A stretch of DNA of 64,000 bases from Mycolicibacterium sp. CBMA 234. GTDB lineage: Bacteria; Actinomycetota; Actinomycetes; Mycobacteriales; Mycobacteriaceae. Under the pieces are notes generated by a model. That model was not told the DNA's origin, ran no database searches, and saw only the letters and a list, made by a program, of their open reading frames with translations. The translations under genes were made by a program, and so were the position numbers. Of the stretch, positions 9,200 through 18,612 are shown piece after piece; within the stretch, counting starts at the first letter, position 1, and each line of letters starts with the position of its first letter. The DNA lies in NCBI RefSeq assembly GCF_009729415.1, contig NZ_MPKW01000029.1, forward strand, positions 1-64,000. Reading direction: 5' to 3'.

Positions 9200-9562
9200 A
9201 TGAGCGCTGTTGTGTCCCGGGTGACGGGCTGGTTTCGTCTGATCGCGATGGCTGAGGCCGTCAGCTGGGTCGGACTGCTGACTGGCATGTACTTCAAGTA
9301 CTTCGGCACACCCCGCACCGAGATCGGCGTACACATTTTCGGCATGGTCCACGGCGTGGTGTTCTTGGGCTTCCTGGCGACCGGCTTAGTGGTCGGCCGG
9401 GCCGCGCGCTGGTCGCTGGTCACCTGGGTGCTGGCGGCGTTGTCGAGCATCGTGCCGCTGGCCAGCGTGATCTTCCTGCGCTGGGCCGAACGTACTGGTG
9501 CCCTGACCGCCAAGGCCGCGGTGGCCGCCGAGGCCGAACCGGAAACCTCGGCCGTCGCGTGA
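9200..9562 (+). CDS. DUF3817 membrane protein
   Basis: A 120-aa integral membrane protein with about three transmembrane helices and the DUF3817 pattern: an N-terminal amphipathic helix, a conserved Glu in the first helix, and a HIFGMVHGVVF helix. The C-terminal tail is Ala/Glu-rich and cytosolic. The function is unknown. A second DUF3817 gene lies at 30589. It is followed 13 bp later by the thioredoxin-TPR gene. Confidence 0.8.
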   Translation: MSAVVSRVTGWFRLIAMAEAVSWVGLLTGMYFKYFGTPRTEIGVHIFGMVHGVVFLGFLATGLVVGRAARWSLVTWVLAALSSIVPLASVIFLRWAERTGALTAKAAVAAEAEPETSAVA

Positions 9563-9575
9563 CAGACTGGACAGC

Positions 9576-10454
9576 GTGACTCGTCCGCGTCCCGTTGGTC
9601 CCGCCCTCGCTGGAGCGGTTGACCTGTCCGCGCTCAAGAACCGTCCCGCCGAAGGTGCTGCCGCCGCCGGTGGCGCCCCCGGCGGCATCGAAATCACCGA
9701 GGCCAATCTCGAAGCCGAAGTGCTGATCCGCTCCGGCGACGTGCCGGTCGTCGTGCTGCTGTGGTCGCCGCGCAGTGACTCGAGCGTCCAGCTGGGGCAG
9801 GCGTTGTCCGCGCTGGCCGCTGAGGACGGTGGCACCTGGTCGTTCGGCACCGTGAACGTCGACACCTCGCCGCGGATTGCCCAGATGTTCGGCATCCAGG
9901 GCGTCCCGACGGTCGTCGCGCTGGTTGGCGGGCAGCCCGTCACCAGCTTCGAGGGTGGCCAGCCGGCAGAGCAGCTGCGGCGCTGGGTGGACATGCTGCT
10001 GCGGGAGACCGCCGGCGGTGGTGCTGAGGGGGAGGCCGAGCAGGTCGATCCGGCGCTGGCTCAGGCGCGCGAGTTCCTGGACACCGGTGACTTCGACGGC
10101 GCCTTGGCCGCGTATCAGGCGATCCTCGATGCCGACCCGGCCCACGTCGAGGCCAAGGGCGCGGTGCAGCAGATCGCGTTCCTGCAGCGTGCGTCCGCGC
10201 AGCGGCCGGAGGCCGTACGCCTTGCCGATGCGACGCCGGACGACATCGACCTGGCGTTCGCCGCTGCGGATGTGCAGCTGTTCCAGCGTGACGTCGACGG
10301 TGCCTTCAACCGACTGATCGCGCTGATCAAGAAGACCTCAGGCGACGACCGGACCCGGGTGCGCACCAGGCTCATCGAGTTGTTCGACCTCTTCGACCCC
10401 GCCGACCCCGAGGTCATCGCCGGCCGGCGCAACCTCGCCAACGCCTTGTACTGA
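9576..10454 (+). CDS. YbbN-type thioredoxin-like TPR co-chaperone lacking CxxC
   Basis: A 292-aa Rv1324-like protein. A thioredoxin fold at about 38-150 is followed by a tetratricopeptide helical region from about 160 (FDGALAAYQAIL), as in E. coli YbbN/CnoX. At the active-site position the sequence is W63-S-P-R-S67, so both redox cysteines are serines and disulfide chemistry is not expected. A holdase or co-chaperone role is likelier. GTG start at 9576. The stop codon lies in a 20-bp tandem duplication. Confidence 0.88.
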   Translation: MTRPRPVGPALAGAVDLSALKNRPAEGAAAAGGAPGGIEITEANLEAEVLIRSGDVPVVVLLWSPRSDSSVQLGQALSALAAEDGGTWSFGTVNVDTSPRIAQMFGIQGVPTVVALVGGQPVTSFEGGQPAEQLRRWVDMLLRETAGGGAEGEAEQVDPALAQAREFLDTGDFDGALAAYQAILDADPAHVEAKGAVQQIAFLQRASAQRPEAVRLADATPDDIDLAFAAADVQLFQRDVDGAFNRLIALIKKTSGDDRTRVRTRLIELFDLFDPADPEVIAGRRNLANALY

Positions 10455-10487
10455 GCTCTGCCGAGCAGTACTGAGCTCCGCCGAGCA
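10448..10487. repeat. 20-bp tandem duplication across a stop codon
   Basis: Two adjacent 20-bp copies (10448-10467 and 10468-10487) differ at one base. The first carries the last codon and stop of the thioredoxin-like gene; the second repeats them downstream. This is a recent slippage-type duplication that leaves the protein unchanged. Confidence 0.85.
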
Positions 10488-10492
10488 AACGC

Positions 10493-10527
10493 AAAACGTC
10501 CCCTGATATCGCGTCGGGGGACGTTTT
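10493..10527. terminator. Bidirectional terminator between convergent genes
   Basis: An 11-bp perfect stem (10493-10503 / 10517-10527) with a T-run on the plus strand and an A-run at its left arm, so it can work in both directions. It ends the thioredoxin-like gene on one side and glgB on the other. Confidence 0.85.
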
Positions 10528-10543
10528 TGTGTCTGGCCGCGGA

Positions 10544-12730
10544 CTACTCGGCGGGCTTGAGCCAGAGGGCCGAGAGCGGCGGGAGCACCAGGACGGCGGA
10601 GGCGGGGCGGCCGTGCCAGGGCACGGCGGTGGCCTCGACGGCGCCCATGTTGCCGGCGCCGGCACCGTGGTAGACGGTGGCGTCGGTGTTGAGCAGCTCC
10701 TGCCAGGTGCCGGTGTGCGGCAGGCCCAGGCGGTACTGCGAGTGCTCGCTGCCGGAGAAGTTGAAGACGCACGCGATGGCCGAGCCGTCGTCACCGAACC
10801 GAAGGAAGCTCAGCACGTTGTTGCTGGAGTCATTGGCGTCGATCCACGAGTAGCCCTCGGGGTTGCTGTCGCGGGACCACAGCGCGCGGTTGTCTTGGTA
10901 GATGCCGTTGATATCGCGGACCAGCTGCTGTATCCCGGTGGAGAAGCTGTGTTCGCCGAGCTGGAACCAGTCCAACCCGCGCTCCTCGGACCACTCGGCG
11001 CGCTGGCCGAATTCCTGTCCCATGAACAGCAATTGCTTTCCCGGATGCGCCCATTGATAGGCCAGTAGTTGGCGCAGACCGGCCGCTTTGGCGTGATCAT
11101 CGCCGGGCATGCGAGTCCACAGTGTGCCCTTGCCGTGCACGACTTCGTCGTGGCTGATCGGCAGCACGTAGTTCTCGCTGTAGGCGTACAGCATCGAGAA
11201 CGTCATCTCGTGGTGGTGATAGCTGCGATGCACTGGGTCATGGCTGATGTAGTCCAGGGTGTCGTTCATCCACCCCATGTTCCACTTCATCGAAAAGCCA
11301 AGGCCGCCAAGGTTTGTCGGCCTGGTCACGCCCGGCCAAGAGGTGGATTCTTCGGCGACGGTGACGATGCCGGGGACCAGTTTGTGGACGGTGGCGTTCA
11401 GCTCCTGCAGGAACTGCACCGCCTCCAGGTTCTCGCGGCCGCCGTAGATGTTGGGTGTCCAACCGCCGTCGGGGCGAGAGTAGTCCAGGTACAGCATGGA
11501 GGCGACGGCATCGACGCGGAGGCCGTCCACGTGGAATTCCTCCAGCCAGTACAGCGCGTTGGCCACCAGGAAGTTGCGGACCTCATTGCGGCCGAAGTCG
11601 AAAACGTAGGTGCCCCAGTCGAGTTGCTCGCCGCGGCGGGGGTCGGCGTGCTCGTATAGCGGGGTGCCGTCGAAGCGGCCGAGCGCCCAGGGGTCCTTGG
11701 GGAAGTGCGCGGGCACCCAGTCGACGATCACGCCGATGCCGGCCTGATGGAGCGAGTCGACCAGATACCTGAAGTCGTCGGGAGTTCCCAGCCGTGACGT
11801 CGGTGCGTAGTACGACGTCACCTGGTAGCCCCAGGATCCTCCGTAGGGATGCTCAGCCACGGGGAGCAGCTCGACGTGCGTGAAGCCTTGGGCCTCCACG
11901 TATTCCGTGAGCTCGACGGCGAGCTCACGGTAGGTGAGCCCGGGCCGCCAGGACATCAGGTGCACCTCGTAGGTGCTCATGGGCTCCAACACCGGGTTGC
12001 GCTCGGCGCGGGTAGTCATCCATTTGTCGTCGCGCCACTCATAGCTGCTGACAAAGGTTTTGGACGCGGTCAGCGGCGGCACCTCGGTGCAGAACGCCAT
12101 CGGATCGGCGCGGTCGGAGACGGCGCCGTTGGTGCCGTTACCGCCGTGGATCCGGAATTTATACAGACTGTCGGCTTCGAATCCGGGCCAGAACAGTTCC
12201 CACACTCCCGACGAGCCCAGGGCCCGCATCGGAGCTTCGCTGCCGTCCCAGTGATTGAAGTCGCCGATCAGGTTGACGCCCTTGGCATTCGGCGCCCACA
12301 CCGCGAACGAGAACCCGTCGACTACGCCGTCAGGCGTGGTGAATGAACGCGGCCTCGCACCAAGGATTTCCCACAGCCGTTCGTGGCGCCCTTCGGCCAG
12401 CAGGTGCAGGTCCATGTCGCCGAGCGTCGGAAGGAATCGGTAGGGGTCGGCCGTCATGAATGCCGGTGCATCCGGATATTCGACCTCGAAGCGATAGTCG
12501 GCCAGCTTGGTGATCGGCACCTCGACGGCGAAGACGCCTTCCTCGATGGGCTCCATCGGGTAGCGCTTCCGCCCGATCACCACCGTGACCTCTTTGGCGT
12601 GCGGACGCAGTGCCCGGATGACGGTGCGCTTGCCGTATTCGTGCGCACCGAGGATGGAATGCGGGTCGTGATGTTCGCCGGCGAGCAACCGGGCCAGGTC
12701 AGCGACGGGTGGCCGGAGGTGGCTGGTCAC
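10544..12730 (-). CDS. glgB: 1,4-alpha-glucan branching enzyme
   Basis: A 728-aa GH13 enzyme, Rv1326c-like, that introduces alpha-1,6 branches into the alpha-glucan built by GlgE. Two N-terminal beta-sandwich modules (to about 225) precede the barrel. The nucleophile Asp lies in GLRVDAVAS, the acid/base Glu in VAEEST, and the third carboxylate in ISHDEVVHGK. The ATG overlaps the glgE stop (ATGA), so the two are coupled. Length matches the family. Confidence 0.96.
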   Translation of the reverse strand: MTSHLRPPVADLARLLAGEHHDPHSILGAHEYGKRTVIRALRPHAKEVTVVIGRKRYPMEPIEEGVFAVEVPITKLADYRFEVEYPDAPAFMTADPYRFLPTLGDMDLHLLAEGRHERLWEILGARPRSFTTPDGVVDGFSFAVWAPNAKGVNLIGDFNHWDGSEAPMRALGSSGVWELFWPGFEADSLYKFRIHGGNGTNGAVSDRADPMAFCTEVPPLTASKTFVSSYEWRDDKWMTTRAERNPVLEPMSTYEVHLMSWRPGLTYRELAVELTEYVEAQGFTHVELLPVAEHPYGGSWGYQVTSYYAPTSRLGTPDDFRYLVDSLHQAGIGVIVDWVPAHFPKDPWALGRFDGTPLYEHADPRRGEQLDWGTYVFDFGRNEVRNFLVANALYWLEEFHVDGLRVDAVASMLYLDYSRPDGGWTPNIYGGRENLEAVQFLQELNATVHKLVPGIVTVAEESTSWPGVTRPTNLGGLGFSMKWNMGWMNDTLDYISHDPVHRSYHHHEMTFSMLYAYSENYVLPISHDEVVHGKGTLWTRMPGDDHAKAAGLRQLLAYQWAHPGKQLLFMGQEFGQRAEWSEERGLDWFQLGEHSFSTGIQQLVRDINGIYQDNRALWSRDSNPEGYSWIDANDSSNNVLSFLRFGDDGSAIACVFNFSGSEHSQYRLGLPHTGTWQELLNTDATVYHGAGAGNMGAVEATAVPWHGRPASAVLVLPPLSALWLKPAE

Positions 12731-14802
12731 GGTTGCCTCCGAAGTAGATTCAGCCGCTTGTCATAGGAGATTTGCGGCATGTTGAGTACGTGTGCGACGG
12801 CCTTGCCTGGATCCAGTCGCACGTAATTCGATGCGCCCCATTGGTATTCCTCGCCGGTGATCTCGTCGCGGACCCAGAACCGGTCGTGGTCCTCCATACC
12901 GAGGGCGCCCATGTCGAGGTACAACATCGCCCACTCGGGGCCAAATGCGTTGAGCGTCAACACCACCAGGACGGTGTCGCCGGTGACCGGATCGAACTTG
13001 CTGTACGCCAGCATGGAGTCGTTGTCGATGTGGTGAAACTTGATGGTGCGCAACTGGCTGAGCGCGGGGTGCACGCGGCGAATCTCGTTGAGCCGAGTCA
13101 GCAATGGTTCCAGGGACTGACCACCGGCCAGTGCGGCCTCGAAATCCCGTGGCCGCAACTGATATTTCTCGGAGTCCAGGTACTCTTCGCTGCCTTCATG
13201 GAGCGCCCGGTGCTCGAACAGTTCGTAGCCGGAGTAGACGCCCCACGACGAACTCAGCGTGGCTGCCAGCACCGCGCGGATCGCGAACATGCCTGGGCCG
13301 CAATGCTGCAGACTGGCGTGCAGGATATCCGGGGTGTTGACGAACAGGTTGGGCCGGTAGAAGTCGGCGTATTGGGCAATCTCCTGACCGAATTCGGTGA
13401 TCTCCCACTTGTAGTTGCGCCAGGTGAAGTACGTATACGACTGCGTGAAGCCGAGTTTGGCCAGCCCGTACAGGCGGGCCGGGCGGGTGAATGCCTCCGA
13501 CAGGAACAGCACGTCGGGGTCGATGTGCTTGGCCTGGGCGATGAGCCAGGCCCAGAAGTCCGCCGGCTTGGTGTGCGGGTTGTCGACGCGAAAGATCTTG
13601 ACGCCGTGCGACATCCAGTACCGAACTACCCGCAGCACCTCGTCGTACAAGCCTGCCGGGGCGTTGTCGAAGTTCAGCGGGTAGATGTCCTGGTACTTCT
13701 TCGGCGGATTCTCCGCGTAGGCGATAGTGCCGTCGGGCAGCACCGTGAACCATTCCGGGTGTTCTTTGGCCCACGGGTGATCTGGCGCGCACTGCAGCGC
13801 CAGATCCAACGCGACCTCCATGCCGTTGTCGCGTGCGGCGGCGACGAGGTCGTCGAACTCGGCGATGGTGCCCAGGTCCGGATGCACCGCGTCGTGGCCG
13901 CCCTCGTCGCTGCCGATCGCCCAGGGCGAGCCGACATCACCCGGTGCTGCGGTCACGTTGTTGTTCGGGCCTTTACGGTGCACTTTGCCGATCGGATGCA
14001 CCGGCGGCAGGTACAGCACGTCGAAACCCATTGCGGCAACCCGTGGAATGGCCTTGGCTGAGGTGGCGAAGGTGCCGTGTACCGGCTGGTCGTCGGCGTC
14101 CCAGCCGCCGGTGGACCGTGGAAACAGTTCGTACCAGGCACTGAACCTGGCCCGCGGACGATCGACCCAGATGCCGTATTGCTCTCCGCGAGTGACCAAT
14201 TCACGCAACGGATACTTGCGCAGCAGGTCCGTGACATCCGGTGCCAGCGCCGCGCCGGCCCGGATGAACGGGTCACCTGCTTCCCGGAGCCGGCGGGCGG
14301 CGGCCATCAGCGGGGTGCGGTCGTCCTGCGGCACGGCAGTGGCGGCACGTTCCAGCAGAGCCGCACCGGCCAGCAGATCATTGGACAGTTCGGCTTCGCT
14401 CTGGCCGGCGTCCAGCTTGGCGGTGACAGCATGGCGCCACGTTGCGATGGGGTCGCCCCAGCCGTCGACACGGAAGGTCCACAGCCCGACGGTGTCCGGG
14501 GTGAACTGGCCGTGGAATATGTCGGGGGTGTAGCCCTGCGTCATGGGGAGGCGGGTCGGCTTGACCTTGACGCCCGGTGGCGCCGGCACCGGTGTTGCGC
14601 CGGGCGGGGTTTCAGCGAGCTGTGGATAGTCAAGTCCGTGGTACCGGACCACCAAGGTGGCGGCGACGGCGTCGTGCCCCTCGCGCCACACAGCCGCGCT
14701 GATCGGAACTACTTCGCCGACCACGGCCTTGGCTGGATACCGGCCCGCAGACACCACTGGTGCGACGTCGTCGATCTCGATCCGACCGGCCACCCAAACC
14801 AC
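12727..14802 (-). CDS. glgE: Maltosyltransferase GlgE (alpha-1,4-glucan:maltose-1-phosphate)
   Basis: A 691-aa GH13_3 enzyme that extends alpha-1,4-glucans with maltose units from maltose-1-phosphate, the Rv1327c orthologue. The catalytic region shows FRVDNPHTKP (nucleophile Asp), FLSEAFT (acid/base Glu) and a conserved late Asp in NTPDILH. It begins at GTG 14802 and is coupled to glgB by a 4-bp overlap. The GlgE pathway makes capsular and cytosolic glucan; loss of the enzyme is known to cause toxic maltose-1-phosphate build-up in M. tuberculosis. Confidence 0.96.
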   Translation of the reverse strand: MVWVAGRIEIDDVAPVVSAGRYPAKAVVGEVVPISAAVWREGHDAVAATLVVRYHGLDYPQLAETPPGATPVPAPPGVKVKPTRLPMTQGYTPDIFHGQFTPDTVGLWTFRVDGWGDPIATWRHAVTAKLDAGQSEAELSNDLLAGAALLERAATAVPQDDRTPLMAAARRLREAGDPFIRAGAALAPDVTDLLRKYPLRELVTRGEQYGIWVDRPRARFSAWYELFPRSTGGWDADDQPVHGTFATSAKAIPRVAAMGFDVLYLPPVHPIGKVHRKGPNNNVTAAPGDVGSPWAIGSDEGGHDAVHPDLGTIAEFDDLVAAARDNGMEVALDLALQCAPDHPWAKEHPEWFTVLPDGTIAYAENPPKKYQDIYPLNFDNAPAGLYDEVLRVVRYWMSHGVKIFRVDNPHTKPADFWAWLIAQAKHIDPDVLFLSEAFTRPARLYGLAKLGFTQSYTYFTWRNYKWEITEFGQEIAQYADFYRPNLFVNTPDILHASLQHCGPGMFAIRAVLAATLSSSWGVYSGYELFEHRALHEGSEEYLDSEKYQLRPRDFEAALAGGQSLEPLLTRLNEIRRVHPALSQLRTIKFHHIDNDSMLAYSKFDPVTGDTVLVVLTLNAFGPEWAMLYLDMGALGMEDHDRFWVRDEITGEEYQWGASNYVRLDPGKAVAHVLNMPQISYDKRLNLLRRQP

Positions 14803-14822
14803 TCCTTACCCGGGGCCGCGGC

Positions 14823-14880
14823 ACTACGCACCGTAGTGGCCACGAGGCCCGCCCGTGCTGTGATACCCACCGTAGTGGCC
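14823..14880. promoter_or_regulatory. Repeats in the divergent glgE/glgP promoter region
   Basis: The segment CACCGTAGTGGCC occurs twice (14829-14841 and 14868-14880), 39 bp apart. The first copy lies inside an inverted repeat, ACTACG-CAC-CGTAGT (14823-14837). The position between glgE and glgP suits an operator for a shared regulator; no regulator is identified. Confidence 0.4.
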
Positions 14881-14975
14881 TATGACACCGGATGGGCAGT
14901 GAGCAGTTGGATGGGTGGTGGGTAGTCGCCGAACTGGCCCTGCAGCGCGAAGAAATGTCAGTAAGGTTGGCTCGT

Positions 14976-17594
14976 GTGAAAGCACTCCGTCGGTTCACCG
15001 TCCGTGCCCACCTGCCCGAACGCCTCGCGGCTCTGGAGCGGCTGTCCATCAACCTGCGCTGGTCGTGGCACACCCCGACTCAGGAGCTGTTCGCCGAGAT
15101 CAATCCGGCGCTGTGGGAACAGGTCGGGGCCGACCCCGTGGCGCTGCTCGGCGCGGTCAGCCCGGCGCGTCTCGACGAATTGGCGGCAGACGACGACTTT
15201 GTCGGCCGGGTGAACCACCGGGCCACCGATCTGGACAACTATCTGAGCCGGCCGCTGTGGTACCAGGAGCAGGCCAGTATTGCTGAGGATGGCGGCCCCG
15301 CGATGCCGAAAGGCATCGCATATTTCTCCATGGAGTTCGGTGTCGCGGAGGTGCTGCCGAACTACTCGGGTGGCCTCGGCATCCTGGCGGGCGATCACCT
15401 CAAGTCGGCGTCGGACCTCGGGTTGCCGCTCATTGCGGTCGGGCTGTACTACCGGTCCGGGTATTTCAAGCAGTCACTGACGGCCGATGGTTGGCAGCAC
15501 GAGACCTATCCGTCGTTGGACCCGCAGGGGCTGCCGCTGCGGCTGCTGGCCGGGGCCGATGGCCAGCCGACGCTGGTGTCCCTGAACCTGCCTGAATCGC
15601 AGGTGCTGCGGGCCCGGGTGTGGGTGGCCCAGGTCGGACGAGTTCCGTTGCTGTTGCTCGATTCTGACATTCCCGAGAACGATCACGAGCTGCGTTCGGT
15701 GACCGACCGGCTGTACGGCGGCGACCAGGAGCACCGGATCAAGCAGGAGCTGCTCGCGGGTATCGGTGGCATCCGCGCGATCCGCGCGTTCACCGAGATC
15801 GAGGGCATCGAGTCGCCCGAGGTCTATCACATGAACGAAGGCCACGCGGGTTTCCTTGGCGTGGAACGTATTCGGGAGTACATCAGCGGCTCGGGATTGG
15901 ACTTCGAAACCGCGCTGGCCGTGGTGCGGGCGTCGACGGTCTTCACCACGCACACTCCGGTGCCGGCGGGCATCGACCGGTTCCCGGTGGAGATGGTGCG
16001 GCGCTACTTCGACGACACCGTCGCCGCGCCGCTGTTGCCCGAGATGCCCCTCTACCGGGTGGTCGCATTCGGGGCGGAGGACGACCCCGATAAATTCAAC
16101 ATGGCGCACATGGGTTTACGGCTTGCGCAGCGGGCCAACGGGGTGTCGCTGCTGCACGGCCGCGTCAGCCGCGGCATGTTCAGCGAGCTGTGGCCGGGCT
16201 TCGATCAATCTGAGGTGCCCATCGGGTCGATCACCAACGGCGTCCACGCGCCGACGTGGGCAGCGCCGCAATGGCTGGAGCTGGGCCGGGAACTGGTTGG
16301 CGTCGAAGGGATGGCCGCCGTGGACCAGGCCGCGGGCGAGCCCGAGCTGTGGCACCGGTTGTCCGACGTCGATCCGGGGCATTTGTGGTGGATTCGGTCT
16401 CAGCTGCGCGAGATGCTGATTGCCGACGTACGGGCCCGGCTGCGCAGGTCGTGGCTCGAGCGCGGGGCCACCGAAGCCGAATTAGGTTGGATTGCCAAGG
16501 CTTTCGATCCGGGCGTGCTCACCATCGGCTTCGCCCGCCGAGTGCCCACGTACAAGCGGCTGACGTTGATGCTGCGCGACCCGGAGCGGTTGGAGCAGCT
16601 ACTGCTCGATGAGGATCGGCCGCTGCAGCTGATCGTCGCGGGTAAGTCACATCCGGCCGACGACGGCGGCAAGGCGCTGATCCAGCAGGTCGTGAAGTTC
16701 GCCGACCGGCCTGAGGTGCGGCACCGGATCGCGTTCCTTCCCGACTACGACATGTCGATGGCCCGGCTGCTGTACTGGGGATGCGATGTGTGGCTGAACA
16801 ATCCGCTGCGTCCGCTGGAAGCGTGCGGTACGTCTGGCATGAAGAGCGCACTCAACGGCGGCCTGAACCTGTCGATCCGCGACGGCTGGTGGGATGAGTG
16901 GTACGACGGCGAAAACGGTTGGGAAATCCCGACTGCCGACGGCGTGACCGACGAAGTTCGCCGCGACGACCTGGAGGCCGCCGCGCTGTATGACCTGATG
17001 CAGAACGCGGTGGCGCCGAAGTTCTACGAGCGCAACGAGCACGGCGTGCCGATGCGCTGGGTGGAGATGGTGCGGCACACGCTGCAGTCGCTGGGCCCGA
17101 AGGTGCTGGCGTCGCGGATGGTGCGTGACTACACCGAGAAGTACTACGCCCCTGCGGCGCAGTCTTTCCGGCGCACGGTGGCCCCGGTCGACGGTGTGCC
17201 ATTCGGCGCGGCACGCTCGCTGGCGGCATACCGGCTGCGGGTGACGGAGGCCTGGCCGAAGATCCAGATCACCGACGTGGACAGCTACGGGCTGCCGGAT
17301 ACCCCGCTGCTGGGGTCGAAGCTCTCGCTCACCGCCACTGTGCAATTGGCCGGTCTTCGCACCGATGATGTTGTGGTGCAAGCGGTTCTGGGCCGGGTCG
17401 ATGCCGGGGACCAGATCGTGGAGCCGGTGACGGTGCCCATGACGCACTCGAGTTCTGGCGACGGCGGCGTCGAGGTGTTCTCGGCGACGACGCCGCTGCC
17501 CGTGGCCGGACCGGTCGGGTACACCGTAAGGGTTTTGCCGCACAACGCATTACTGGCTGCGGACAACGAGCTCGGGCTGGTCACGCTGGCGTGA
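14976..17594 (+). CDS. glgP: Alpha-glucan (maltodextrin) phosphorylase
   Basis: An 872-aa GT35 phosphorylase, Rv1328-like, which phosphorolyses alpha-1,4-glucan to glucose-1-phosphate with pyridoxal phosphate. The N-terminal DUF3417 region is followed by the phosphorylase core. GGLGILAGDHLKSASD and the PLP-lysine motif EACGTSGMKSALNGG are present. The GTG at 14976 (VKALRRF) matches known family N-termini and has a GTAAGG about 9 nt upstream. It is divergent from glgE-glgB and overlaps the next gene by 4 bp. Confidence 0.95.
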   Translation: MKALRRFTVRAHLPERLAALERLSINLRWSWHTPTQELFAEINPALWEQVGADPVALLGAVSPARLDELAADDDFVGRVNHRATDLDNYLSRPLWYQEQASIAEDGGPAMPKGIAYFSMEFGVAEVLPNYSGGLGILAGDHLKSASDLGLPLIAVGLYYRSGYFKQSLTADGWQHETYPSLDPQGLPLRLLAGADGQPTLVSLNLPESQVLRARVWVAQVGRVPLLLLDSDIPENDHELRSVTDRLYGGDQEHRIKQELLAGIGGIRAIRAFTEIEGIESPEVYHMNEGHAGFLGVERIREYISGSGLDFETALAVVRASTVFTTHTPVPAGIDRFPVEMVRRYFDDTVAAPLLPEMPLYRVVAFGAEDDPDKFNMAHMGLRLAQRANGVSLLHGRVSRGMFSELWPGFDQSEVPIGSITNGVHAPTWAAPQWLELGRELVGVEGMAAVDQAAGEPELWHRLSDVDPGHLWWIRSQLREMLIADVRARLRRSWLERGATEAELGWIAKAFDPGVLTIGFARRVPTYKRLTLMLRDPERLEQLLLDEDRPLQLIVAGKSHPADDGGKALIQQVVKFADRPEVRHRIAFLPDYDMSMARLLYWGCDVWLNNPLRPLEACGTSGMKSALNGGLNLSIRDGWWDEWYDGENGWEIPTADGVTDEVRRDDLEAAALYDLMQNAVAPKFYERNEHGVPMRWVEMVRHTLQSLGPKVLASRMVRDYTEKYYAPAAQSFRRTVAPVDGVPFGAARSLAAYRLRVTEAWPKIQITDVDSYGLPDTPLLGSKLSLTATVQLAGLRTDDVVVQAVLGRVDAGDQIVEPVTVPMTHSSSGDGGVEVFSATTPLPVAGPVGYTVRVLPHNALLAADNELGLVTLA

Positions 17595-18436
17595 GTGCAC
17601 TGACTGTTGCGGTCGACGGTGGACCGTACGCGCTGGCGGCTGGCCCGGACGGTGCGATGTGGGTGACGTTGGTGTCGGCGGGCTCAGTGGCTCGGGTGGA
17701 CACTCGCGGTGAGGTTCGGCTGTTCGATGTCGGTGCGGACAGCCGGCCTATGCAGATCTGCGCAGGGCCCGACGGCGCCATGTGGTTCACGTGTTCGGGC
17801 ACCGACCGGCTGGGGCGCATCGCGGGTGATGGTGCGCTGACGTTTGTTGAATTGGATTCAGGCAGTGCGCCTTTCGGTATCACCGTCGGGCCCGACGATG
17901 CCGTGTGGTTTACCGCCATGGAGGCCGGGACAGTAGGACGGGTGGGCGCAGACGGCTCGGTGGAGCAGGTCGCCACGCCCCGTGGCATGCCATCGATGAT
18001 CACCGCCGGAGGTGACGGTGCACTGTGGTTCACGCTGAATCAGAAGTCGGCCGTTGGGCGACTCACGGTGGCCGGTGACCTGTCGGTTCGACCGACACCG
18101 ACGCCCAGTGCTGGGCCGGTCGGTATCTGCGCCACCCACGACGACGCGGTGTGGTTCACGGAGATTGGTGCGGACAAGCTGGGCCGCATTCCGTTGAACG
18201 ATGCCATCCAGGAGCTTGACCTGCCGGGCAAGCCGCACGCGGTGGTCGCCGATGCGGCCGACGGTGTGTGGGTGAGCTTGTGGGGCGCCGACGCGATCGC
18301 GCGGGTCAGTGCCGACGGCGAAGTAGACACGTTCGACCTGCCGCCGGGCAGCGAGCCGCACGGGCTCGCGGTCGACCGCAACGGCGCGCTGTGGGTGGCG
18401 CTGGAATCGGGGTTCGTGGTCCGGCTGCCGGTATAG
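17591..18436 (+). CDS. Virginiamycin B lyase (Vgb)-like beta-propeller
   Basis: A 281-aa seven-bladed beta-propeller made of repeated GPDGAMWFT-type blades. Known Vgb lyases open streptogramin B rings using His, Glu, His and Glu residues. The matching motifs are seen here: His216 in KPHAVV, Glu255 and His257 in SEPHGL, and Glu272 in VALES. A lyase active site is therefore plausible. GTG start at 17591 overlaps the glgP stop (GTGA), so it is translated with glgP, an unexpected pairing. M. tuberculosis has no such gene at this place. The substrate is unproven. Confidence 0.8.
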   Translation: MSALTVAVDGGPYALAAGPDGAMWVTLVSAGSVARVDTRGEVRLFDVGADSRPMQICAGPDGAMWFTCSGTDRLGRIAGDGALTFVELDSGSAPFGITVGPDDAVWFTAMEAGTVGRVGADGSVEQVATPRGMPSMITAGGDGALWFTLNQKSAVGRLTVAGDLSVRPTPTPSAGPVGICATHDDAVWFTEIGADKLGRIPLNDAIQELDLPGKPHAVVADAADGVWVSLWGADAIARVSADGEVDTFDLPPGSEPHGLAVDRNGALWVALESGFVVRLPV

Positions 18437-18524
18437 GGGTCCGCCAGCTTGCGGCGTGTCACCTCAAACGCGCCCGGCGTGTCGCTCCTCCTGCGGCACT
18501 TGCGATCTGGACCCGTCACCATGG

Positions 18525-18553
18525 GCTGACATTGTCAGCATGTGTTGACAATG
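18525..18553. promoter_or_regulatory. Clustered TGACA/TGTCA palindromes between convergent genes
   Basis: GCTGACA-T-TGTCAGC (18525-18539) overlaps a second inverted repeat, CATTGTCA-N8-TGACAATG (18530-18537 and 18546-18553). A further half-site (GCTGACAG) lies near 18563. The arms look like operator half-sites, yet both flanking genes end here, so a hairpin terminator is the alternative. Confidence 0.4.
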
Positions 18554-18612
18554 TGAGCCATTGCTGACAGGTCCTGGCGCGAGGTAGTGCGGGAGAGCTC
18601 CCGCGGGCCACG

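Noticed and set aside
12772..14061. Long plus-strand frame opposite glgE
   Set aside because: A shadow of glgE, whose catalytic motifs are unmistakable.
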